Below, piece by piece: positions 17,423 through 26,088 of a stretch of 64,000 bases of DNA. The position numbers were made by a program, and so were the translations under genes. The notes under the pieces are model-generated. The model was not told the origin of the DNA. It searched no databases and saw nothing but the letters and a program-made list of their open reading frames with translations. The DNA is from Deltaproteobacteria bacterium (GTDB taxonomy: Bacteria > Bdellovibrionota > UBA2394): assembly GCA_017302715.1 (NCBI GenBank), contig JAFLCD010000010.1, forward strand, positions 1 through 64,000. The letters run 5' to 3'. Position 1 is the first letter of the stretch. Each line of letters starts with the position of its first letter.

Positions 17423-17874
17423 TTCATTCGGCGTATCAGCTGAATCCATAAATACAGAGCAGAAAATGAAATTCCTGCCAGAGCAAAACCGATAAGGCCG
17501 TGTACGAGAGGAAATCTTCCCGTTTGTGAAATCGTGCCGGTGATCAGAGATAAAACAGATGCGGCAATTCCGAGAAGGGCGAGCGAGAGAGATTTTTGTC
17601 TAAGCTCTTGAAGGGCAGAGAGTTTATTTTTATTAAAAGTTTTTTCTGCCAGCGAATGTCTTTGAATATCAAAAAGCAAATCTCGACTTCCGCGAATTAA
17701 AAAAATACTTCCGACGATTAAAAAAAAGACAGAGCTAAGCGCAAAGCTTAAATGCAGATTGGCGGTATTGTTGACGGTGATTCCGGTTAGGCCAAAGCCC
17801 AAATAGATATTAAAAAAGATTCCTAAAGTGCCGAGCAAAACAAAAATCAAACCGATCCACAGACTCATACGCAT
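17419..17874 (-). CDS. four-helix membrane protein at the end of the ccm cluster
   Basis: 151 residues with four predicted membrane helices (about 5-28, 43-63, 97-117, 124-146) and a basic loop between helices 2 and 3. No family is recognised. It follows ccmD by 3 bases on the minus strand, so it is probably co-transcribed with the cytochrome c maturation genes, but nothing in its sequence shows a role there. Confidence 0.75.
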   Translation of the reverse strand: MRMSLWIGLIFVLLGTLGIFFNIYLGFGLTGITVNNTANLHLSFALSSVFFLIVGSIFLIRGSRDLLFDIQRHSLAEKTFNKNKLSALQELRQKSLSLALLGIAASVLSLITGTISQTGRFPLVHGLIGFALAGISFSALYLWIQLIRRMN

Positions 17875-17877
17875 GAA

Positions 17878-17991
17878 TCAGATTTTCTTTTCGAGCTTTC
17901 CAAGTTTTTTGAGAAGGCATGCGCTTGTGCCAAAGAAAATCAGCCAAAACGCGATATAACCGGCGACAAAATAAAGATAAGTATCAGCCAT
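17878..17991 (-). CDS. ccmD: CcmD-like small membrane protein
   Basis: A 37-residue reading frame: MADTYLYFVAGYIAFW, a single hydrophobic helix, then a basic cytoplasmic tail ending KLGKLEKKI. Size, one helix, tail charge and position directly after ccmC (8-base overlap) match CcmD, which helps release heme-loaded CcmE from CcmABC. Confidence 0.8.
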   Translation of the reverse strand: MADTYLYFVAGYIAFWLIFFGTSACLLKKLGKLEKKI

Positions 17992-18652
17992 TTAATTTTT
18001 TCTCCTGACGATCTTGAAGTTTAATCGTACGCAAAATCAAATCTACCAAATGAGCTGCAAGTAAAAAAACCGCAAGCATCATAACTTCTAAGCCTGTTCG
18101 AAAAGAGTCGGGGAGTCCTTCTGGATTTCTTAAGACTGAAGGATGGATACCTCTCCAAAGTTGAACCGAAAAATGAATGAGTGGAATATCAAGAACCGCA
18201 AGAACAGCAATGATCGCGCCGATAATGGAAGTGCGGCGACTTAATCCTTCGCGATCGTGAAAGAGTGCACGTACAAAACAATAAGCAAGTAACAAAATGA
18301 AAACGATGAATGCCGTTGTAAGGCGAGGATCCCACGTCCAATAAACTCCCCAAATCGGCTTAGCCCAGATCGGTCCAGAAACAATCACCACCGTTGCAAA
18401 AATCGTGGCGACATAAAGTGTCGCGCGAGCCCACTGATCGTAGTTAAGCTTTTTTTCATATAAATAGAGGCAAGAATAAATTGCGCCCACAATCAGGCAG
18501 ATATACATGGCGAAGGCGGCAGGTACGTGAAAGAAAAATATTTTCTGAACAAACCCCTGCTGAGCTTCTGGCGGAAGCCAAAGCAAAACATAAGATAAAG
18601 CTCCCAGCATCGAAACGGCAGCCAACCAAAAAAGAATCCATGAGCGGTTCAT
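17984..18652 (-). CDS. ccmC: heme exporter/handling protein CcmC
   Basis: Inner-membrane protein that loads heme onto CcmE. It has six hydrophobic segments and the tryptophan-rich heme-handling motif WGVYWTWDPRLT (about residues 105-116), flanked by conserved His in FFFHVPAAF and PLIHFSVQLWRGIHP. 222 residues, family length. Upstream is ccmB (57-bp gap); ccmD overlaps its 3' end. Confidence 0.93.
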   Translation of the reverse strand: MNRSWILFWLAAVSMLGALSYVLLWLPPEAQQGFVQKIFFFHVPAAFAMYICLIVGAIYSCLYLYEKKLNYDQWARATLYVATIFATVVIVSGPIWAKPIWGVYWTWDPRLTTAFIVFILLLAYCFVRALFHDREGLSRRTSIIGAIIAVLAVLDIPLIHFSVQLWRGIHPSVLRNPEGLPDSFRTGLEVMMLAVFLLAAHLVDLILRTIKLQDRQEKKLNG

Positions 18653-18709
18653 GAGAGAAATTTTAGTGGGGGAAAGCTGGAGAGTCGATCAAAACCTCTA
18701 TCGAAAATT

Positions 18710-19330
18710 CTAAGCCGATAAATCATCAAAAAAGAATTCAAAGATCGCCGCGCTTAAGAAGGCGCCGCCGACGAGAAAGCTTAAAAGGACGTAGAGCCAT
18801 GAGCCCTCAAGGCCGAGGCTTAAGCTAAAGGATGCCAAAATCACTGGAGTCGCGAGTGGCAAATAAACGATCGAGAATAAAAATTCTCTTTCAAGCTGCA
18901 GCATCAATCCTAAGACAGTGCCAATAGGAGCGAGTGTAAGCGAAGTCAATGCGATCAGTTCGACGAAATGACGGGCGTCTAAATCTGTTGGCGAAAAAAA
19001 GAAGACGGTCATCAGCAAATAAAAACATCCCATCAAAAAGGCTGCGAGAAATTGAATGATGGCCTGACTTAGGAAAATCTTTAAACGCGAAATTTTAAAA
19101 GCCGTATAAAAATGAAAATTCTTAAAGCGATTTTCTAAGCCAAAGCTCCGAAAATAAAGTGCTGTTGAGCCAAAAAAATAAGTGAGCCAAAAGGCCGATC
19201 GCCAAGAAACAGTCGAAGTCGAGCTTTGAGTAAACTCAATAATGAGCAACATCGGAATGCCGAGCATGATCGCTGGTCCGATCGAGGCGCAGGCGTTTCG
19301 AAAATCTTTTTTAAGAAGTGCCAGCATCAT
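18710..19330 (-). CDS. ccmB: heme ABC exporter permease CcmB
   Basis: 206-residue polytopic protein starting ALLKKDFRNA..., like CcmB (LLRRDLRLA...), with about six membrane helices. Permease partner of CcmA in the CcmABCD complex that releases holo-CcmE. The start overlaps the ccmA stop as ATGA. Confidence 0.88.
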   Translation of the reverse strand: MMLALLKKDFRNACASIGPAIMLGIPMLLIIEFTQSSTSTVSWRSAFWLTYFFGSTALYFRSFGLENRFKNFHFYTAFKISRLKIFLSQAIIQFLAAFLMGCFYLLMTVFFFSPTDLDARHFVELIALTSLTLAPIGTVLGLMLQLEREFLFSIVYLPLATPVILASFSLSLGLEGSWLYVLLSFLVGGAFLSAAIFEFFFDDLSA

Positions 19331-19884
19331 AATGAAAGCACCTTCGCAGCTTTATCTGAGAACTCATTCTCTTGATGAGTGGTTATAAAAATGAGGTTTT
19401 GTGTAGCTGCTTGAGTAATGAGATCTGAATAAATTTTTCTTTGCTCGTGATCAAGTGGACTCAAAGGCTCATCGAGCAATAAGATTTTAAAGTTCATGGC
19501 AAGAGCAAACGAGAGTTCGACTTGTCGGCGCTGGCCTAAACTCAATCGATCAAATCTCTGTTCATAAAACTTAGAAATCTTTTCTAAGTTTTGCGCAGTT
19601 GGCTTTCGGCCAAGCAATTGAGAAAACCATTCGATATTTTCTTTGACGGTCCAAGAGCCCATCATCCAGGGCTCAACTCCTACGACTCCAACTTCCATTT
19701 GCGCGCCCATGATCTCGCCAGCTGTGGGCGCAGTTCTGCTCATCAAAATTCTGAGAAGAGAAGTTTTGCCAGTGCCGTTTGCACCTTTGATCAAATGAAT
19801 TCCAGATGAAGCTGATTCAAAATTCAGCGGACCTAAATGAAATTTTCCAAGATTCAATTCTAAGTTTTTAAATTGAACCGACAT
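19327..19884 (-). CDS. ccmA: heme exporter ATPase CcmA
   Basis: 185-residue ABC ATPase with Walker A GANGTGKTS, signature LSLGQRRQVELS, Walker B ILLLDEPLSPLD and switch His (FITTHQ). Short CcmA-type length and position before ccmB support the name. Starts with TAATG overlap to the upstream gene. Confidence 0.92.
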   Translation of the reverse strand: MSVQFKNLELNLGKFHLGPLNFESASSGIHLIKGANGTGKTSLLRILMSRTAPTAGEIMGAQMEVGVVGVEPWMMGSWTVKENIEWFSQLLGRKPTAQNLEKISKFYEQRFDRLSLGQRRQVELSFALAMNFKILLLDEPLSPLDHEQRKIYSDLITQAATQNLIFITTHQENEFSDKAAKVLSL

Positions 19885-20945
19885 TAAGCGGCTGCACTTT
19901 CTGCAGGATAGTAAGCAGCGAGTTTTTCTAAAATCTGAATTCGCTTTCTTTGAAATTCATTTTCTGAGATCAGTCTTTCAGATTTTAGTTTGAGCAAAAT
20001 TTGCAAATCTTGAAGAAGTCGCTTCTTTTCATCAGCCCCTGTGTTCGTGCTCAAATCTCTTGAAAGACTCAGACCTAAAATGAATAAAAGAAAAAAACCT
20101 GCGAGAGGAATAACTTTTCCCATTTCGATGTGGAGTGGAAGGCCAGTGATTTTAAATTGAATCTCTTTTGTTTTTTCGATTTTGGCATCAAAAGCGCGAA
20201 TAGGTTTTTCAGAAACCACTTTGTTGGTAGATTCGCTGAGATTAAGTCCTAAAATTTTCAGTTCAGGTCGATCCGTTCCAAAGCTTATTTTTTCTACAGG
20301 TAGAGAAAATGTTTGCTGAAGGTCGAAGCTTCGACCAGGCTTTTCAATCGCAAAAGAAAAATTGAAGCGCGACGTGCCGGGCAAAAGCGGGCGAGAAATA
20401 ATAATATCATTGCCTTCGAATTTGGTTTCTTTTTCATCGAACCCAAAATTAAATCGCAGATCAAAAGCTCCTGGAGGCAGAGTAAATCTAAAAACTTCAT
20501 CGTGATGGCTGGGGTCTCCCACGATCGTAAAATGAGAAGGGTTTTCGATCACGATTTCTTGATCGATTTTTAATCCTGCCTCGGTAGCACTTATAAAATA
20601 TCTTAAATCGGTGATCGAGATTTCGGGATTTGAAGTCGCCGTTTTAAAAACTTCAATCAGTGCAGGAGTCTTAGGAATTCGAGACGAAATAAAGACCGGC
20701 GAAAAATAAGAAATATTTTCATAAAAAGTTCGCGCGACTAAATTCATTTCTTCTTTAGGATCAAATTCAAATTTCGCGATGCCTTGAGCATTGGTAAGAA
20801 TTTCTTTATTGGCTTTGGGTTCGCCTTCTTTGAATCCGATGAATTCTATTTTTTGACCCGCAACGGGCTTCTGATTGAGGCGCACTTCGACGCTGAAGCT
20901 TGCACTGACGAGTAAATTGACGGTCAAAGCCGCCCATAACAACAT
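19884..20945 (-). CDS. membrane-anchored periplasmic protein in ccm cluster, unknown
   Basis: 353 residues: an N-terminal signal (MLLWAALTVNLLVSASFS), a carboxypeptidase-regulatory-like beta domain (VEVRLNQKPVAGQKIEF...), further beta-rich sequence, one membrane helix at about 274-293 (VIPLAGFFLLFILGLSL) and a cytoplasmic helical tail. Between ccmI-like and ccmA genes, 1-base overlap with ccmA. Probably part of the cytochrome maturation unit by position only; it is not a known Ccm subunit. Confidence 0.75.
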   Translation of the reverse strand: MLLWAALTVNLLVSASFSVEVRLNQKPVAGQKIEFIGFKEGEPKANKEILTNAQGIAKFEFDPKEEMNLVARTFYENISYFSPVFISSRIPKTPALIEVFKTATSNPEISITDLRYFISATEAGLKIDQEIVIENPSHFTIVGDPSHHDEVFRFTLPPGAFDLRFNFGFDEKETKFEGNDIIISRPLLPGTSRFNFSFAIEKPGRSFDLQQTFSLPVEKISFGTDRPELKILGLNLSESTNKVVSEKPIRAFDAKIEKTKEIQFKITGLPLHIEMGKVIPLAGFFLLFILGLSLSRDLSTNTGADEKKRLLQDLQILLKLKSERLISENEFQRKRIQILEKLAAYYPAESAAA

Positions 20946-20954
20946 TGTATAAAT

Positions 20955-21299
20955 TTAACTTTGGCGATCTAGAGAGGCGAGATCTTTTTCAATGGCTTTT
21001 AAAAGAGGATTTTCTTTCTCGAACGCTTCAATGTTGGAGTAAATCTGCGCTGCCTCAGCAAGAGTTTGGGCTTTTAGGTCTCTGTAGACATCGTCGTCCA
21101 TTTTTTTAAGGCTATGATCAAGCTCAAGGTCGCTCAAGTTTTCGAGCAATCGCTCTTTTTCAAACAATAATTTCTCATATTTTCTAAGCGGATCGACTTT
21201 ATTTAAAATGCCCTTCATCGATTGAAGCATGGGACTTAAAATACCTACAAAAACGAGAATTCCGACGACGGCTGCCACGGCAAAAAACGCGATATCCAT
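20955..21299 (-). CDS. CcmI-like N-terminal domain protein
   Basis: 114 residues: one membrane helix (about 3-25), then a coiled segment ERLLENLSDLELDHSLKKM and KMDDDVYRDLKAQTLAEAAQ. This pattern resembles the N-terminal membrane and leucine-rich part of CcmI (…LRDLEFDYxxGKLSEEDY), without the TPR domain that binds apocytochrome. It begins directly after the ccmF stop. Confidence 0.6.
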   Translation of the reverse strand: MDIAFFAVAAVVGILVFVGILSPMLQSMKGILNKVDPLRKYEKLLFEKERLLENLSDLELDHSLKKMDDDVYRDLKAQTLAEAAQIYSNIEAFEKENPLLKAIEKDLASLDRQS

Positions 21300-23279
21300 T
21301 TAAGTTTTTGCCTTTGGCTTTTTTCGTAAATTCATTGGTGGCAACATAGCGATGAGTCCGCCGATGACGAGAATCAATCCACCCGACCAGAGAAATGAAA
21401 TTACAGGATTCAATGTGACTTGAATATGGGTCTTCTGAGTTTGGGGTTCGACGGCTCCCAAAGTAAAATAAACATCCTCTTTAAACTGCGAAAAAATATC
21501 GACGATGGTCGAAGGTTGATCGGGATTTTTATAATAAAATCGTGCGGGTTTTACGGTGCCCACTTTTTCTGAACCTCGATAGAGGTCGACGATTGCATAC
21601 ATTTCTTCCTGATTAGGAGTATCGTAACTTTCGAGTCCTCTAAATTGGATGGTGTATTCATTAAAGTGCGCGACTTCTTCGGGCTTCAGCGAAAATTCAA
21701 AAATTTGTTTATAGGCGGTGCCTGCAACTCCCATAAAAATGAAAACCATTCCGATATGCACAATATAGCCGCCATACTTTCGATTATTTTTTAAAACGGC
21801 ATGCGTGAGTGCCAACCACCAAGGTTCTTTTTCGGTAATCATTCTGGCGACCGTGCCTTTATGAAACTCCATAACAAGTGTGGTGAGCACAAAAGTCGCG
21901 CCAAAAATCGTGATCAATACATACCAATGATAGATATGCAGCAAAGCCGCTCCACCCGTGCATGAGAGCCCGATGATGATGGGCCAAGTGAAACTCGACT
22001 TCATATTTTCTTTAGAAGCTTTTCTCCACCCGATCACGGGGCCGATTCCCGTAAGGACCAATAAAAATAAAGCGCCAGGTGCAATCATTTTATTAAAAAA
22101 CGGTGGGCCCACAATAATTCGAGTGCCGATCACAAGTTCACTCAGGGTCGGAAACATCGTGCACCACAAAATCAGAAACGCCGTTCCGACGAGAACGATA
22201 TTATTTAAAACGAAGGCACTTTCTTTCGAGAAAAAACTTTCGAAGATAGTGGGCGAGCGCAATTCATTCCGCCGTTTCCAAATCCAGTAGCTGCAAAAAA
22301 TAATCGTAAAAATTAAAAATCCTAAAAAGTAATAACCAATCGAGGATCTTGCAAAACTGTGAACCGATTGAACAACACCGGAGCGAGTGAGGTAGGTTCC
22401 TAAAATAGTGAGGCAAAAAGAAATGACGATGAGAGTGATATTCCAAAATTTAAGCATTCCTCTTTTTTCTTGAATCATCACCGAGTGCAAAAAAGCGGAA
22501 GCTGTAAACCATGGCATGATGGCCGCGTTCTCAACAGGATCCCATCCCCAAAATCCTCCCCATCCTAAAACGGTGTAAGCCCACTGAGCTCCGAGTAAAT
22601 TTCCGACGCTTAAGAAAAACCAAGCGATAAGAAGCCACAATCTTGTCGCTTGAATCCAGCGCGAGTCGAGTCGGTTGGTGATAAGGGCCGCCATGGCGAA
22701 TGCAAAAGGAACAGTCATTCCGACATAACCTAAATAAAGAGCAGGTGGATGAATCGCCATGCTCGGATTTTGCAAAAGTGGATTGAGCCCGCGGCCGTCA
22801 AATGGAGCTTCAGGAAAAAGTTTGAAAGGATTGTCACTATAAATAAGAAGGACTGAAAAAAAACTGAGGATGACTGCAAAGGTCGCGATCACATAGGGCA
22901 AGAGCGGGCGATCGGAATCGCGGTGAGTGAATACGGCAATGGATCCAAAAAGTGCAGTCAACCAAAGCCAAAATAAAAGACTTCCGTCTTGTCCGCCCCA
23001 AAGTGCGGTGATTTTGTAAATCGTTGGCATGGCGCGATTCGAATACCCATAGACATAGCGAATCCAAAAATTATCTGTCAGAAAAGAAAAGACGAGAATG
23101 AAAACGGCGATGCTGATAAGAACAGTTGCGATATAGAGGGAGCGTTCGCTTGAGAGAACTAATTTAGCTCGATTCATTTTGTCGCCAAAAACGGCGGCGA
23201 ACAAAGCATACACAGAGACGGCGAGTCCAAGGCTTAAACAAAATTCTCCAATTTGCGGAAGAAAAATCTGCCAACTCAT
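21300..23279 (-). CDS. ccmF: cytochrome c heme lyase subunit CcmF
   Basis: Polytopic heme lyase that transfers heme from CcmE to apocytochrome c. 659 residues with more than a dozen membrane helices, the WWD heme motif WGGFWGWDPVENAAIMPWF and conserved periplasmic His residues. Length and motif are those of the CcmF family. ccmE lies 53 bp upstream. Confidence 0.95.
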   Translation of the reverse strand: MSWQIFLPQIGEFCLSLGLAVSVYALFAAVFGDKMNRAKLVLSSERSLYIATVLISIAVFILVFSFLTDNFWIRYVYGYSNRAMPTIYKITALWGGQDGSLLFWLWLTALFGSIAVFTHRDSDRPLLPYVIATFAVILSFFSVLLIYSDNPFKLFPEAPFDGRGLNPLLQNPSMAIHPPALYLGYVGMTVPFAFAMAALITNRLDSRWIQATRLWLLIAWFFLSVGNLLGAQWAYTVLGWGGFWGWDPVENAAIMPWFTASAFLHSVMIQEKRGMLKFWNITLIVISFCLTILGTYLTRSGVVQSVHSFARSSIGYYFLGFLIFTIIFCSYWIWKRRNELRSPTIFESFFSKESAFVLNNIVLVGTAFLILWCTMFPTLSELVIGTRIIVGPPFFNKMIAPGALFLLVLTGIGPVIGWRKASKENMKSSFTWPIIIGLSCTGGAALLHIYHWYVLITIFGATFVLTTLVMEFHKGTVARMITEKEPWWLALTHAVLKNNRKYGGYIVHIGMVFIFMGVAGTAYKQIFEFSLKPEEVAHFNEYTIQFRGLESYDTPNQEEMYAIVDLYRGSEKVGTVKPARFYYKNPDQPSTIVDIFSQFKEDVYFTLGAVEPQTQKTHIQVTLNPVISFLWSGGLILVIGGLIAMLPPMNLRKKPKAKT

Positions 23280-23332
23280 TCAACGAAAGACTAGCGAAGC
23301 GAGTTAAATTTACCAATGCTATTCATCGAAAT

Positions 23333-23785
23333 TTAATACTGAGATTTGCCACGCATCTGCTCGAGAGGAGGCAGTCCTCCTTCAGAGTATTTGGACGCGC
23401 ATTTGGCCATCAGATTAGTGGCTTCGAAACGGTTATCGGGACGGCCTACACCTTCTACAACTACTTCAGATCCATCTTTGAACGTGTCAGGGGCAATGCC
23501 ACCGTAAGTGACATTTAAATTTTTTCCTAAATCTTCGACAACGAAAGAGTAAATCCCTGCATCTTTTTTTAGGGATTGCATTTTAACTTTACCAGCGAGC
23601 TTAATTTTTTTTCCGACATACTGAGGTTGTCGCTCAAGATATTCTGAAACCGTCATATAATAATGAACGGCTTCTTCACTGCCTTTCATTGAAAAAAAAG
23701 AGAGCGCTGCAATAACAAAGAGCGCAGCGACGATCCATCCCCAGCGAATACCTTTTGGATTATTTTTGGGCATTTGTTCGGTCAT
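23333..23785 (-). CDS. ccmE: heme chaperone CcmE, Cys-type (CxxxY) variant
   Basis: Membrane-anchored periplasmic heme chaperone. One N-terminal helix (about 16-32) is followed by the OB-fold domain: GKVKMQSLKKDAGIYSFVVED, NVTYGGIAPDTFKDGSEVVVEG. The usual heme-binding His of H-x-x-x-Y is replaced by Cys: C129-A-S-K-Y133. This CxxxY form is known from archaea and Desulfovibrio. First gene of the minus-strand ccm unit, divergent from a DHH phosphoesterase by 49 bp. Confidence 0.93.
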   Translation of the reverse strand: MTEQMPKNNPKGIRWGWIVAALFVIAALSFFSMKGSEEAVHYYMTVSEYLERQPQYVGKKIKLAGKVKMQSLKKDAGIYSFVVEDLGKNLNVTYGGIAPDTFKDGSEVVVEGVGRPDNRFEATNLMAKCASKYSEGGLPPLEQMRGKSQY

Positions 23786-23834
23786 TTAATATTCCTTGAG
23801 ACTTTCACCCTGAGTATGCCATGACTTTAACTGG

Positions 23835-24872
23835 ATGATAAAGGTCTCAAATGTATTTCCATTCGACTCGCAACTGCAAAGTGAAGCCGACAAATTTAAA
23901 AAATTAATCGCTCAATCGAAACAAATTTTGATTTCAAGCACATCGACGTCGGATGGTGACTCTATTGGAGCCCAATTAGGCATTTACGCCCTGGTCGCTG
24001 CGTTGAAGGGTGGAAAAACGGACGGGATTTGGATGGTCGATCATAGTCCGGTTCCTAATCGCTACGGATTTTTAAAAGACGCAGACAAAATTTTATCTAT
24101 TCAAGATTTTGATAAGTTAGAATCAAAACCTTCTTTTGATTTAGGAATTACGTTGGACGGCGGAACCGAGCGAACGGGAGATGTTCGAAAACTTTTTGAA
24201 AAAATTCCAGCGGTCTTGGTTGATCATCATGCGGTGGGGAGTCCTTTAGAATATGCTTCGCGTATTCTAGATCTCGAAGCCTCGAGTACCTGCGAATTAG
24301 TTTATCATCTGTTTGAGTATTTTGACATGCCAGTGAATAAAGAAATCGCGGAATCTCTTTATATCGGCATCGTTTTTGATACGGGCTTTTTTAAACATTC
24401 TTTAACAAAGCCGCGCACGCATTTTGTAGCATCGCATTTAGTTGAAACCGGAATTGATTTTTCCAAAATTTCAGACAAAGCACTTTTAGAACGAACTTGG
24501 GAAGCTCAGCAGTTACTTAAACTTTTGTTGAACAATATGGAAAAATCTAATGACGGACGCATCGTTTCTTCTCATTGGTCGCTCGCTGAATTAAATAAAA
24601 TAAATCCTCGAGATGGGGATCAAGAGGGAATGATCAACCAGCTTTATTATCTCGAAGGCTCAGAAGCGATTGCTCTCTTTGTTGAAAAAGATGAGGGAGA
24701 AGTTAAAATTTCATTTCGCTCCAAAGGAAAAGTGAATGTCGCTGAATTCGCTCGTTCTCTCAACCCAGATGGCGGTGGTCACGTAAGAGCCGCAGGTTGT
24801 GTGATGAAGGGCAGTCTCGCAGACGTTAAGCTCGCCGTTGTTAAGAAACTGCATTCGCTTTTACAAACGTAG
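23835..24872 (+). CDS. DHH/DHHA1 phosphoesterase, NrnA-like
   Basis: 345-residue DHH-family phosphoesterase, likely degrading short oligoribonucleotides, pAp or linear dinucleotides. Motifs in order: STSDGDSIGAQLG (residues 36-48), LDGGTERTG (about 108), VDHHAVG (about 131), FDTGFFKHS (about 186) and the DHHA1 glycine loop DGGGHVRAAG near 316. The 3' end overlaps the convergent methyltransferase by 32 bp. Whether it prefers nanoRNA or pAp cannot be told from sequence. Confidence 0.88.
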   Translation: MIKVSNVFPFDSQLQSEADKFKKLIAQSKQILISSTSTSDGDSIGAQLGIYALVAALKGGKTDGIWMVDHSPVPNRYGFLKDADKILSIQDFDKLESKPSFDLGITLDGGTERTGDVRKLFEKIPAVLVDHHAVGSPLEYASRILDLEASSTCELVYHLFEYFDMPVNKEIAESLYIGIVFDTGFFKHSLTKPRTHFVASHLVETGIDFSKISDKALLERTWEAQQLLKLLLNNMEKSNDGRIVSSHWSLAELNKINPRDGDQEGMINQLYYLEGSEAIALFVEKDEGEVKISFRSKGKVNVAEFARSLNPDGGGHVRAAGCVMKGSLADVKLAVVKKLHSLLQT

Positions 24873-25662
24873 AAAAAAAGACAGAACCCTCAGTGCATTT
24901 AAGAGTTTCAAGCTCGACTTTCATCGCTTGGACATCGGCGATCGAAACTTTTTTTAATTCTAGAAGTTTTGGAGCCGCGGAGAGCAACATATTCGTCCAA
25001 TCCTCGATGCATTGCGCTCGCAATTTTGGATTTCGATTGTCAAAATGATGCACCACGATTTCTGTTTTAACTTTTTTGTAACCGGCCTCGAGTAAATAGT
25101 TGGCAAGTTTGGCGCCGACAAATGGATCGCCTTTTAAATTCCACTGATGGTCGTTAAATTCGAACCAATATTTTAAGGTCGCCGGAGAATAAGGATGCAC
25201 ATAAAAAGAAGAATTCAAAACTTCGGTTAAATAAATGGGCGATGCAGGCCTAAGAGTGCGGCGCACTTCTTTCAAAACTTCGATGGGACTTTCAAGATGT
25301 TCTAAAAACCAGCATAAAAAGGCGCCATCGAAACTTTTATTTTTAAACGGCAAATGTCGCGCATCGCCTTGATGAAATTCCACGCGCTCTTTCTTAGCTT
25401 GCTTTTGAAGGTGATGCTTCGCTCGATTTAATTGATCCGCAGAAAAATCAACGCAGGTGACTTTGGATTTAGGAAAATGTTTAAGAATAATTTCCGTCTG
25501 AGCTCCGACTCCACTGCCGACTTCTAAAATATTTTTAGATTTCTGAAATTTGATGTCTTGATAAATCCAAGGCTCAAAAAATTTGGCCTGCTTATAAAGC
25601 CGGTCCTGTTCGAGCTTTGAAAAGCCATGCAAATATTTAGGCTGATTGATCTCTGTCATCAA
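24841..25662 (-). CDS. class I SAM-dependent methyltransferase
   Basis: 273 residues with Rossmann motif I ILEVGSGVGAQTEI, motif II VTCVDFSADQL and the motif IV/V region DGAFLCWFLEHLESP. Resembles UbiE/type 11 methyltransferases. Substrate unknown. Its 5' end overlaps the CcmH-like gene by 26 bp, so it belongs to the thiB-thiP-ccmH unit. Confidence 0.85.
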   Translation of the reverse strand: MMTEINQPKYLHGFSKLEQDRLYKQAKFFEPWIYQDIKFQKSKNILEVGSGVGAQTEIILKHFPKSKVTCVDFSADQLNRAKHHLQKQAKKERVEFHQGDARHLPFKNKSFDGAFLCWFLEHLESPIEVLKEVRRTLRPASPIYLTEVLNSSFYVHPYSPATLKYWFEFNDHQWNLKGDPFVGAKLANYLLEAGYKKVKTEIVVHHFDNRNPKLRAQCIEDWTNMLLSAAPKLLELKKVSIADVQAMKVELETLKCTEGSVFFSTFVKANAVS

Positions 25663-26086
25663 GGTCTCTTAAAATTTTATTCTGAATTTCTGAAGGAGCA
25701 GAATGCAAAATGGACTTTGCCTTCTGCATAGTCGCGGCTTCTCTTTTATTTTTACGTTTCCAAAAAATAAGAACGCTAAAAATACCGAGAACAAAAAGTA
25801 TCCATGGAACAATATAGGCCAAGCTTTCTCGGCCTTCACCTTTGGGAGTCATTCGAAGTTTATTGTCATATCGAGCGTTAAGTTCTTTTAAAAGATCTTC
25901 AGATTTCTCTCCATTTTTCATTCTTAAAACAATCTCTTCACGTAACTCTTGAGCTTGAGAACTCGGGCATTCAAGCAAAGAATTGCCTTTGCAGTATGGA
26001 CTCCAAATTTGACCAAAAAGTTCGTAAGGATCTTGGCTCGACGGAGCCGCAGAAATCAAAGCTAGAAAAAGAAAAAAACTATGCAC
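25637..26086 (-). CDS. ccmH: CcmH/NrfF-family-like protein with altered cysteine motif
   Basis: 149 residues: signal peptide (about 1-15), a CcmH-like helical domain, one membrane helix (about 88-108) and a charged tail. Match to CcmH comes from IWSPYCKGNSLLECPSSQAQ followed by ELREEIVLRMKNGEKSEDLL and NARYDNKLRMTPKGEG. Ordinary CcmH has LRCxxCQ with CxxC, for apocytochrome thiol reduction; here the cysteines are C32 and C40 (C-x7-C). It lies apart from the main ccm block, 2 bp after thiP. Confidence 0.7.
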   Translation of the reverse strand: MHSFFLFLALISAAPSSQDPYELFGQIWSPYCKGNSLLECPSSQAQELREEIVLRMKNGEKSEDLLKELNARYDNKLRMTPKGEGRESLAYIVPWILFVLGIFSVLIFWKRKNKREAATMQKAKSILHSAPSEIQNKILRDLDDRDQSA

Positions 26087-26088
26087 TT

